Below, one piece after another: positions 23,791 to 35,000 of a stretch of 64,000 bases of DNA. The notes under the pieces were generated by a model. That model searched no databases and was not told the origin of the DNA. It saw only the letters and a program-made list of their open reading frames with translations. The stretch lies in NCBI GenBank assembly GCA_025890175.1, contig JANPYM010000012.1, forward strand, positions 1,500,205 to 1,564,204. The letters run 5' to 3'. Positions within the stretch are counted from its first letter, which is position 1. Each line of letters starts with the position of its first letter. Source of the stretch: Ciborinia camelliae. Its lineage: Eukaryota > Ascomycota > Leotiomycetes > Helotiales > Sclerotiniaceae. The translations under genes were made by a program, and so were the position numbers.

Positions 23791-26684
23791 ACTTTGAAAT
23801 GAGAGTGAATTGAAATTGCTGTCGTTGAAAATTGCCCTCAGCCACTCAAGGTTGCACGAACGATGTTTGGGAAAAGAAATGATTCGAGTGAGATAATTAC
23901 TAGGTAGGTACTAGTGTGGCCCTTTGTAGGAACGATATTTGAAATGAGAATGAATTGTTGTGGTTGAAGCAATTGTTTGTACACCCCAAATTCGAGGTTC
24001 GAGGTTGTAAGGAAAAAGAAATAAGTCGAGTCGAGGTGCTTGAGCAAAGGAAAGGGAAAAGAAGTGCTTCCGAGGGAGGTAGGTGACGACTAATTAAGTA
24101 GTAGCCCTTTGTAGGTGAAAAAGGTGAACTAAGTGAACCAGGGAAGGAAGAACAAGAAAACAGACAAGAAGTCAAAAACAGTTCAATCAATAAGTAAACA
24201 AATAAATAAATAAGTATAACTTGAAGACAGATATCAACTGGTTGTGAAGAAGGTTTAAAGTAGTGACCAGGGGGAAAAGAGGAGTTGTACTGGATTCGTA
24301 TAAATTACTACTCGGTAGGTAGGTATGTAGAAAGAAGCTTTATAAGGGTTATTTCATTAATGATTATTGTAAATTATGAGTATGAGTAATAGCTATGGTA
24401 TCTTCCTAAATCAATCGTCGTTTGGTTAAGAGGATTAGATGTGTAGGTATTGTTTTGTCTGATTGTTTAGCGTTGTTTTATATTGTTTTGTTTTTTGTTG
24501 TAATGTTTCGTAACTAGGATTTTGATGTTGAAATTACTCTTGTGTATAGGAAAGAAGATTGAAATGGCATCCAACTTCTTCCCGGAGTGGAATGTAAGTA
24601 AGGTACCCGGGACTGTGTAATAGTAGGTACCTAAAGAACAGGACTCACTCCAATATCGGGAAAGTGTGAAGGAATCTCGCCCTCGCCTTCCCGCCTCCCG
24701 CTTCCCCCTTGCCCCTTCCCTCTTCACTACCCGGTAGGTACTTAGGTAGCACTTTCTTCCAAGATTTTCCACCTCAAATATGGATAGTGCAGTAGTCTCT
24801 AACTGCAGATGAATCTCCAAAGAACCAAACATTATACTTTATGAATGAAACCACAGAACATTATTTCGCACTGGTGATCTGATACAGTTCCCGCAGGATT
24901 GATTATCATTCTAATCCGACCTGCCATAGTTTTGAAACAGTTCATATCATATACAAAGAAAGGTAGATAGATGATAAGAGAAGGAAATAAGTGTAAACAC
25001 TATCTTTTTCAATTTATCTTTTTCTTTTTCCTCCCAAACATTGTGACTGACACATGTATCGGTATGGCTGAAAAAAAAAAGATAAAAATAAGAAACTTCC
25101 GATGAGATCTAGGGTCAAGACGAAGTGAGACATAGATAGCCGTGATCAGAGATAGCCGTGATCAGCCATCGTCAGTAACTAGTAGGTACTAGGTTTTGAC
25201 ACTACCTAATTTGTCACTAGATCGTCTCATCTTTGACTTCTATAGTCATATCGAATAATCCATAAGTCGAACGAACATTCGAGATGCCCATCTGTAAACA
25301 TCCTCGGATCTCCAGATCACCAATGAATCCTCCGTACAGTGCGTACTTTATTGCCTCGTACTTTATTGCCCCGGACTTTTTGCCTCGGACTTCTTGCCTC
25401 GTACTCCCGCCTCGTACTTCGTACATCTCGCCTCGTACTTCGTATGACACGAAACAATTCGCGAATGGATATGCACAGGTGACAGTCACAGCAATGCAGC
25501 ATCGATATCAAGACTCCAGAGCTCTACTAAGTAGGTATCCATATATATAACCAGAAACACCAGAACTCAGAACTCCAGCCACTGTCCACCTTGGCATAAT
25601 TAGGCAGGTAGTCCAGTTCATCAACCATGGATGCTTGATGAGCCGAGGAATCAGATCCGTGACGATGAATAAATTGGTAGCGAAGAGCATGAGGTTAGAA
25701 CAACTAATAACGAAGCATGAAGCATGAAGAAGAATAGGTAGGAAAGAGATATATCGTTGGTTGCTGTGATTGATGATTTTACGTCAAATCAAAAACCAAA
25801 AACCAAAAATCCGATACAGAAATTTGGAGAAAAAGGGGGCAAAGGTTGAAGAGAAGAGAGCGGAAACGAAACTCCTAGACTCTAAATGTGCGCACGAGCA
25901 AGTTCATATCGAATCAACATCCTGGAAGCTCATCTGAGAGCTTGTCGGTGTGGGTGGTGCTTGACATCTCCACAATTACTGGGGTAAATCTTTAATTTCA
26001 CTTTCACCTGATCAGCACGAGAACATAATAGCTTATAATTATCGTCTTATTTGCATGGTTTCGACTTTCAAAAGGATATAAACTTTTAGAGTCTATCTAG
26101 ATAGATGCCAATAAATGTCTAATGCGCATGTTTATAGTTCCATTCCCAACCAAAGTAGTTTCAAGTTTCAACACCCAAGACGGATCAATATTGAATGAAA
26201 CCAATACAAGCGTAAGCCTGGCAGATGGGAAGTGGATGTTGGAGCAGATAATTATAGCTACCTAGATTGGTATAGTATCTATAACTTTCAACTTTCAATT
26301 TCATGCATGCAGCTCAAGCTATTCTCCTCCTTCATCGTTATGTTATTTGTTGCCCTTTCGATTTCTTTGAGTTTCAAAGTTGAATATAATGTAGCTGTTA
26401 TATGGTCAGCAGATTGTACAACCGGGAATGAAATGTAAAGTCAATAATAGTATAATGGACAATCAGAAGGAAGGCAACGGAAAATCTCCACACGGTTTTG
26501 CGCTCTCGGAGATATAATGATTTAACATCCGAAATATTTCATCATATAATGTCGAAAAGAAAATTGGGGTGCTGGGTGAATAAAAGGGACAAAACTGACC
26601 GTCAAAGTGTGGATATGCAGGCGCTGATGAATCTCATAAGCGGCAGCTTATAAATGTTGTATGCGGTTTTAAGTGATGCTCCAG
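23791..26684. other. Intergenic, no confident gene
   Basis: 2.9 kb between the 5' end of the sterol reductase gene and the 3' end of met2. It contains repeated TAGGTAGGTA words (23905, 24315, 24735, 25180), a short tandem repeat near 25340-25445 and A-rich stretches. Short frames at 25508-25690 (-) and 26232-26438 (+) have hydrophobic runs but no other support. Confidence 0.5.
25336..25445 (+). repeat. Degenerate GCCTCGTACTT repeat
   Basis: Six to seven imperfect copies of a unit of about 11-19 bp built on GCCTCGTACTT (variants GCCCCGGACTT, GCCTCGGACTT, GCCTCGTACTTCGTA). Reading frames here only reflect the repeat. Confidence 0.75.
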
Positions 26685-28352
26685 TTACCATGCTGTAATG
26701 TCATCCACTTCTGCCTCTCCAAATGTACTGCTCTTTGTGACAGCCCCTACTCCATCTTCAGCATCTACCCCTTCAATACCAGGCGCTTCCATGATATCGG
26801 GCAAAACTTCATTCAAGAACTCTAGAATGTGGTGATTAACCTGTTCAAACTGCAGTAAAAATGCGTCATGTCCTTCTGGAGATTCAATCTTCCTGAGACG
26901 TGCATTTGGCACCGACGCTGCAATCTGCTTCTGTTCATCAAATGTGAAAAGTCCATCACTCTCAATGCCAAGTACCAAGGTTGGTTGCTGGATTTGTGAA
27001 AGAGCTTCAGCTATTGGATCCTCTGAATTTGCCGGAACTCGATATCTAGAGACATCATGAGTATCAAGTTTGCGAGTTATGGCAATATAGCAATTTCCAT
27101 CGAAACGTTTGACAAACTTTTCACCTTGGTAACGAAGATATGATTGTGCAGAGAAGTAGTGCGATGTCGATTTGCGCTTGGTGATCGGGGCACGCTCTGG
27201 TGGTGGGGATGAGGAAGGAGTTGCGCCATGGAATTGAGGATCTGTAAAATTCTCAGGGTTACCACCATTTGCGATTATGTTTTCACTGGCCATGGCTGAA
27301 ATTGCAGCGGAACTTCCAGGCCGCGAAGATATTGGTGATCTCGTTTGTCTGTGTCCATCATTGTGAATAGCTCGGTGAATATCCGACGCTCTGGTGGGCT
27401 GCTGGCCTTCGCTGATAGTCTGTTTCTTCGAAGCATCGGGTATGTTTCGTCCAAACCTTGCCTCGAAAGAGTTCCGACTTCTATATGTAAGCAATGCAGA
27501 CATGCGTGCCGCACCAAGACCTGCTGTTGGAGGATCCGAGAACGGATAATAGCCGTCATCATATTTTGGATCCGCGTAAATGCTTTGTCTTTGTGCTTCT
27601 CCCCAACTGATACCCCAAGCACTGTGCCTGCTAGAAGTTGCAATTGGAACAATAGCTCGAACGTAGTCCTTGCCAAAGTATGCCCATTCCAAAACTAACA
27701 TGCCTCCCATAGACCCCCCAATGACAGCTGCCACTTGTCGGACACCTAAATCATCTAATAGGAGCTTGTGAATGCTTAAGCCAGTCAGTCTTGTGCCAGG
27801 CCAGTAGATAGTTGGCTACATACTTGACATCGTCTCGGATCGTCGTCAAAGGGAACTCGGGACCATATCTCTCATTTTTTGGGTCTCCATTCTTGCAAGT
27901 GACTGGACTTGCACTTCCATATGGGCTTCCCAGACTATTCATGCATATGACAAAGAATCTGGAAATATCAAAAGCTCTGCCAGGTCCGCCGAGAAGAGGT
28001 CCCCACCAATCGCTGACATCTGCACTACCTGTCAAGGCATGGCATATGACCATAGCATTGTCGCGGTTGGGTGACAGTTTTCCTCTGGTGCTGTATGCCA
28101 AGGGGATATTGTGTAAAGTTTCGCCAGACTCCAATGTGAAGGATGGGATTATCGCTATAGTTTGGTCGGGTATGAGAGATGCAAATGGGTTCTCAGGTTG
28201 TTGCTGCGTTCTTTCTTGTAGTATTCAGTCACTGCTTCTGATGGAGATTGAAGGGTATTCTGTCCGAATCATTGGAGAAATGATTACTGACCGTATTTTG
28301 GTGTATGAGGTTCCGTTCCTGTACAACCACTAGATTCCAATGACGATGCCAT
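26685..28352 (-). CDS. met2: Homoserine O-acetyltransferase
   Basis: Exons 28352-28292, 28214-27824, 27774-26685 (introns of 77 and 49 nt), 513 aa. It transfers acetyl from acetyl-CoA to L-homoserine, the committed step to methionine in fungi. The alpha/beta-hydrolase fold is clear: oxyanion region SYGS-type (LGSPYGSASP), nucleophile elbow GGSMGG with Ser at about 172, catalytic Asp in GIESDGLF (about 424) and His in EGHDAF (about 453). Between about 263 and 355 there is a Ser/Pro/Arg-rich insertion absent from bacterial MetX but usual in filamentous fungal Met2. The start at 28352 (MASSLESS) gives a short N-terminus before the PENPF segment. It is divergent from tho2 across about 700 bp. Confidence 0.93.
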
Positions 28353-29050
28353 TTTGCGAAACAGTAATTGATGGTTGAATTATACTCAACAAGGGGTTGG
28401 GGCAATTGAAGGGTTTTATATCATTAGGTAGGTATACAACGTTAAGTTGCTCGAGTCATTAAAGGAGGGGACGTCTGAGAGCGAGTCACAATCAAATTTG
28501 CGGGTAAGATTTTTTTTTGAAGATTTCTTTCAAACCATTGTCGGAGAACGGAATTTATGCTGTGAAATAGACAAGGGTCCTCGTCAGGACCCGTTTTCAT
28601 GAATTTTTTTGATGAGGCTGAGGCTGATGCTGAGGCTGAAGCTGAGGCTGGAGTGAAGTGAAGTGAGGTACAATAACAATAACACTAGACACCAATATTG
28701 ACTAGCGTATTTTAATCACACGCGAACGCGGGAAACCTTCATTGCTTGGGATTTTGAAGAAGTTATACTGGTACTCCGTACATACAGTGTGAATTGATAA
28801 ATATTCACTCGAAGCTGAAATAAAAATACTTAGGTATTTATTAGACGCTTAATTTTACATTGTCGCACACAATTTGTGATTCGTTTCAAAGCTATTTAAT
28901 TATTCAACAACATCCAATTCGATAAAATTTCAACTGATTCAACACTGACGCATCTCAAATCGAAAATCGCAAAATCGCAGACACTTTGCTATTATCAGAC
29001 ATTCGACACATATGTATGCAGATCGTTGAGCTTTATCGATAGAATTGGAG
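28353..29050. promoter_or_regulatory. Shared divergent promoter region of met2 and tho2
   Basis: About 700 bp separate two start codons on opposite strands. It contains a TAGGTAGGTA word near 28425, a GAGGCT hexamer array at 28612-28655 and a CACACGCGAACGCGGG stretch near 28718. No specific factor site can be claimed. Confidence 0.5.
28612..28655 (+). repeat. GAGGCT hexanucleotide repeat
   Basis: Seven near-perfect GAGGCT/GATGCT/GAAGCT units between the divergent met2 and tho2 genes. Confidence 0.85.
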
Positions 29051-32000
29051 ATGGCTCCAGCAGGGAAGAGAAAGAGGAATGACAGAAATTCTGTAGACCA
29101 GGGTGAGCCTCGACCCTCACCTCATCGACCAGGAAATACTTCTTTGGGTCAGCATGAAAGAGAATCTGGTATGCGCGAGGGCGGCAACAGAAGAGGCAGT
29201 AGAGGAGGCCAAGGTAATCAGGGTGGAGGCAGGGGACGCAGGAACGATGGTCGCAATTCGAACAATTCGAGCAATCCTAGTAACCTCTCGATAGCTACCA
29301 GAGCCACTCCAACACCAGGACCTATGTCTCCACCTCCGAGACCTTCGAGCGCTACCCAGACTCCAGCGCAAACTCCAACTCCAAACGATATGATCAGTCC
29401 CAGCTGGAACCCAGACCCTGCTCCATTCGATTACGTTTTCCTTACCGATGATCAAATTTCCTCATGGAATACAAATGGTCGGCAAGAAGTGATAAACAAG
29501 GGTATTCAAGCTCGTCAAGATGAAGATACGATGGATTTAGCTACTGTATTTCAAGAATTTATCCGCGCTACTCTGGACGGTCGTATCGATGGCGCAGATG
29601 CGGGCAACTGTATCAAAGAAATATTGGGGCCAGATACTTCACCGGTAGACAATATACCAGGCACTTTGGAACCACAAACTCTATTCCTTGATTCTCTGTC
29701 CATGATGTGCGAATTGGAAGACCTGAAATCACCGAATGCGGCACTTCGAACATTTGTTTTCTCTACAGGAATATCAGCAGTTGGTATGCGACAGAAGTTA
29801 GATGCTACCCTTCTCTTAAAACTCGGCCTCACAAGAGATACCTTTACACGCATGGGAATTCGACAAGCTACCCATCTCCTTTATCGACAGGCAAACTACA
29901 ACCTTTTGAGGGAGGAAACTGAAGGATATTCAAAACTGGTTACAGAGCTTTTTACAACTAGTGGAAGCGAGCCACCCTCTAGCGAGCTTGTTGAGGATGC
30001 CTTTGAGAAAGTGAAAGGCCTGATAGGAACATTCGATTTAGATGTGGGAAGAGTGCTTGATATAACATTGGATGTGTTTGCGGCAGTTCTAATCAAACAA
30101 TTCCGTTTCTTTATTAAGCTTCTTCGAGCTAGTTCTTGGTGGCCGAGAAATGGAGACTTCGACAAGACAGCTCGATGCGGCGGTCTTCCACCGTGGGCGT
30201 TACCGAGCGCTCCTGGTTGGACTTCAACCGATGAAGAGGAAGAATTATCTAAGAGCCAACGGTTGGAGCGTGACAAAATATTCTGGGAGCGGGCTCGTGA
30301 AGTTGGGATTGAAGCGTTCTTTGAGCTTGGAGGTAGGCAGGCTGTAGATGATGAAACGAAACAACGACTTCTCAAAGAGGAGGATGCATCAAAACTCGAT
30401 GCGGATCATCTGTGGATCAAAACTACGGGAACTTATCCACCTTCCGGAAACCGAACGGCAGCTCAGTTGCTTGGGTTCAAGCTACGTTTTTACGCTTCGG
30501 CGGCTCGAGATAATGAGGACGTACTACCTGCGAATTTGATATATCTAACGGCGTTATTGATCAAGATTGGATTCATCTCACTTAAAGATCTATACCCCCA
30601 TCTGTGGCCTCTAGACGAGGATATGGAAGCTGTTCGTGATGCCAAGATGAAGGAAATAGAGGAGAAAGAAAAGGCTAGCCGGGGAGGCACAATGAATGCA
30701 TTAATGATGGCTGGGGCTCTGGTAGATGACACTTTACCAAATGGTGGCCGAACTCGTGAGACCGCAGCCATGAAGACCGATGCTTCTGGGAAAGCAACAG
30801 CCGACGTTGACGACAAAGATAAGTTGGATGAACCTTCGGACCAAAAGGTACAGCTTCTCACCTGTCTCCTAACAATCGGAGCGATTCCTGAAGCCCTTTT
30901 CATACTCGGCCGCTTCCCTTGGCTGCCAGAGGCATACCCAGAACTTCTTGATTTGATACATCGCATCCTGAATCATTCCATCCAGCACGTCTTCGATATG
31001 AGTCGACCATCTACTTCAGGGGTACCCGACTGTCCGATCAAGAAAGTCCTTGATCCCGATCAAACTGGCATGCCAAAGGGTTCAATACGCTTACTCGATT
31101 TGCCTCCTCGGAAACAACTACGATGGCCTTTCCCCGACAAATTTGACACAAACGAGAACAACGCATATAGATTCTATTGGGATGAGTGGGCAGATAATGT
31201 ACCTGTCTGTCAGACTGTGGATGACATATTCACCCTTTGCGGATCGTTCCTCAATTATTCTGGTGTCAATATTGGTAAAGATGCCACTTTATTGTCAAAG
31301 CTAGCAAGGATTGGCACCCAAAGTCTTGCAGAAGATCGTTCAACACATAATTTTGATCGATGGCAAGATCTTCTTAAGCGCCTCCTGGTTCCAGCACTCA
31401 GTTTGACTAAAGCAAATACAAGTGTCGTCAATGAGGTTTATGGCATGCTTCGCTTTTACCCTCTATCCATCCGATATTCTATCTATGCAGAATGGTTCGA
31501 GGGCCAGATCTCTCGGCTGCCACCAATGAGAGCTGCATTTGCCAAGACTAAGTCTGAGACGATCAGTACTATGAAGAGGATTAGTATGACTAATCTCACG
31601 GTAATGGCACGGAATCTAGCGAAGATTGCATATGCCTCACCGGGCATAGTTTTCAGTGTGGCTTTGGGTCAAATTGAAGCATATACCAACCTAACTGAAG
31701 TCGTTGTCGAGTGCGGCAAGTATTTCACTGACTTGGGCTATGACGTCTTGGTATGGTCACTTTTGAGTTCATTAGGAGGAAAGGATAGGAATCGAAATGA
31801 TGCCGAATTCGCACTTCTTCCAAGTAGATGGCTTCTAGCGTTGTCAAGATTCTCTGGCAAAGTCTTCAAGCGATATTCTATTATGAACTTAATCCCTCTG
31901 ATTCAGTACGTCAATGACCAACTTCATCGGGGCAACTCTACCGACTTGGTCATTCTCAAGGAACTCATTGCTCAAATGTCTGGAATTGTGCCCGACACCG

Positions 32001-35000
32001 ACTTCACCGACCCCCAACTTGCTGCCATGACCGGAGGGGAACTTCTGAGGCGCCAGACATTGATCAACCTCCAAGACAAGCGATATGAATCACTAAAGAC
32101 AGCGAAGAGACTGATGCGAGGGTTGACTGATACCAAGCTAGGTGGTCAACTTTTGCTGTCTATTGCACAGCATAGACAATCCGCCATCTATACTGTTTCG
32201 GATGATGAGGCACCTATCAAACTATTAGCTACCATGATTGACGACACTCAAATGATCCTTTTCCAATTTCTTGATCTTCTTCGAAGCAATCTCTCAATTG
32301 AGGAGTTTGATGATCTTGTTCCAGGAATTTCCGAATTGATGAAAGATTACGGCTTGGATCCAACACTTGCTTTCATGATTGGTCGTCCAAGTATTTCACA
32401 TCGTATCTCCAAGTTACTATTATCCAATGTAAATGGTAGTGCGAAGTCTTCATCACCATCGGCGGAGGCTACAGCTCCAGAGGTGGATGCAGAAGGAGAT
32501 ATTGGTATGAATAGCGATGGTCAAAATACTTCAATCAAGGAATCGGTTGCATCGAACGGCATATCCACCCCGAAGGACGATGTACAGATGTCAGATGTCA
32601 AGGAAGCAGGGTCGCCTTCCGAAGTAGCAATGGTAGAAGCGGATCCGCTACACGAGCTACTACTGCCATACATCAACACCGTTGAAGAGGTTTTACCCGA
32701 AGGTTCTTGGGCTTTCCTCACTTCTGAATTTTACGTTGTGTTCTGGAGTTCTACTCTAAGCGATCTGGCTATCCCTAGTCACAGCTACGAAGCTGAGATT
32801 TCCCGGCTTCTTAAAGAACAAGGAGATGTAATGAAGGACCGCACAGACATGACCAGGGCTGGAATGGCAAGAAAGGAAGAAACTAAGAAAGCGCTGGCCA
32901 CAACCAGAGAAAATTTACTGGCAGAATTTGGTAAACAAGTCGGCGCCTTTTCGGGAAAGAAAAGCCGTCTTCTAAGACGCAAAAACTTATGGTTCAGTAA
33001 TGTCAAAGGCGATCTTGTTAGTGACGCGATTCTTGAGCGATGCTTACTTCCGCGACTACTTCTCTCTCCTAGCGATGCAGACTTCTCCTTCCGGATGATT
33101 AAGTTTTTGCATGACAATGGCACACCAAACTTCCGGACCCTCTCGCTATATATGAGACTTTTCAGATCAAATCGCTTACGTTCGATGATCTTCACATGCA
33201 CGGTTCGGGAGGCGGAGAATTTAGGCCGTTTCCTGAGATTAGTTTTGGCCGATCTGGCCCGCTGGCACAGTGATCAGGCAGTATACGAAAAAGAGGCGTG
33301 GGGAACAAGCAAAAATCTCCCAGGCTTTGCTAAAGCTATTGATGCAGATGGAGCTGTAAAAGGCTTACTCGAGCATGATGGTAAAGTTGGCTTCAAAAAC
33401 ATTTTGTATTCGTGGCACCAAAAGTTGAATGGGGCTCTACGTGATTGTCTCGAAGGAACAGAATGGATGCACGTTCGAAACGCTATGACCATTCTCAAGT
33501 CGGTTGTTGATGTGTTCCCAGCTGTTAACTTCATGGGCAACAATTTCGTGAAGCAGCTCGAGACCATTGCTACCCGAGAAAAGGGGTTAAGGGAGGATCT
33601 TTCTCTTGCTGGCAATGCCATCTTAGTGCAGCTGAAGAAAAAATCCAAATCATGGGTAATGGTTCAAGCCTTTGGGTATAGCCTGGTAAGTAAAACCGAA
33701 ACCTGTAATCGGATAAGTCTAATACAATTACAGGAGAGCCCCGTGCAAGTGAACAGTAGCCCCGCACCGGATGCTTCTCGTCAAGGCACTACCACGAAAA
33801 CATCTCTGAAGCCCACAGCCCCTGAATTTAAACCCCAATCTCGAGCTAAGTTAGTGCCCCCAACCAAATTTGTATGTTTTAATCTAACCTTTCTAAGCTC
33901 TATGGGAGTCTCCACGCCAAAGGCGCCCACAATAACTGAAGTTGAAGATGGCGAAGTGGATGATGGAAAATTGTCTTCCGCCGCTAGCAAAGGTAGTAGA
34001 TTGAAGGAAGCACCCTCCGATGCCACTAGTGTCAAGGATAGAGTCTCGGCGGCACCCAATGATGGGAAGAAGTCCGAGATCTTGCTAAGACGCGAGAAAA
34101 TTTTGCGTGACAGAGCGTCAACTCCCAATCCAGCGCCAGCAAGCATACCTGCACGACCCGATTTACAGAGAAATATACCAGCAAATCATAATCTACCTAA
34201 TAGACCTGATGCTCCCATTCCTGGTCGCCAAATGATGGATCGCCACCCTGCTAGAAACGAGGACAGACGAGATATACGAGATCCTAGAATGACAGAGCTG
34301 GTTCGGGATAGAACTAGGGATCGTGGTCGTGACTTCCCACCGGGTGACAGACGGGCCATTGATACCCCACCAAGAGATTTCCGAAACAACGATCGTGTTC
34401 CAAATAATGAACGTGATCGTCCTCGAGCAGATTCGAATCCAAGATGGAATGCTGAGGCAGGAAGAGATGGCACAGATCGGGCTCCATCCAATGGATACCG
34501 TACTCCAGATAGTGGTGGTCGTCTGTCTCGTGAAGTAGCCATGCCCCCACCTAAAGCATCGATCGCATCGGATCGTGGCCCAGCAATCAACCCTGAACGA
34601 TTGGCATTAGTGAACCCGGAGAGACAGGAGTTGATTAATCCTGAGCGAGCCGCACTGATATCGGGTGGAAATGAGCCATCTCGTTCCGACTCACCTCGTC
34701 GAGTCAGAGATGATACCAGAGATCGCCCATCAAGGCAGAATTCACCACCTCCGAGAAGGCACGATTCTGAGAAGGATCACCAACATCCAAGGCGTGATGA
34801 TAGATCAAATCGAAATGCACCCATTGATCCCCACAATACTCTACGAAGTCATGTCGACGAAGTTGCGCCACCGCCAGCAGGGCCAAGAGGAGAAAGGCCA
34901 GCGGATCGAGTGAACGACCGAGCGCCTCCACCTGAAAGATTGAGAGACACTTCCTCCTTTCAGCAATCACAACCTCCACCGCGTCCTGTGGACCTTGACC

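Noticed and set aside
29045..29050. Upstream TTG start for tho2
   Set aside because: An ATG follows two codons later, and non-ATG starts are not expected here. The same reasoning moved the GT90 start to 41527 and dismissed GTG starts in met2 and membrane-protein exons.
34186..34590. Antisense frames inside tho2
   Set aside because: They are mirrors of the Arg/Asp/Ser-rich tail codons and have no independent features.
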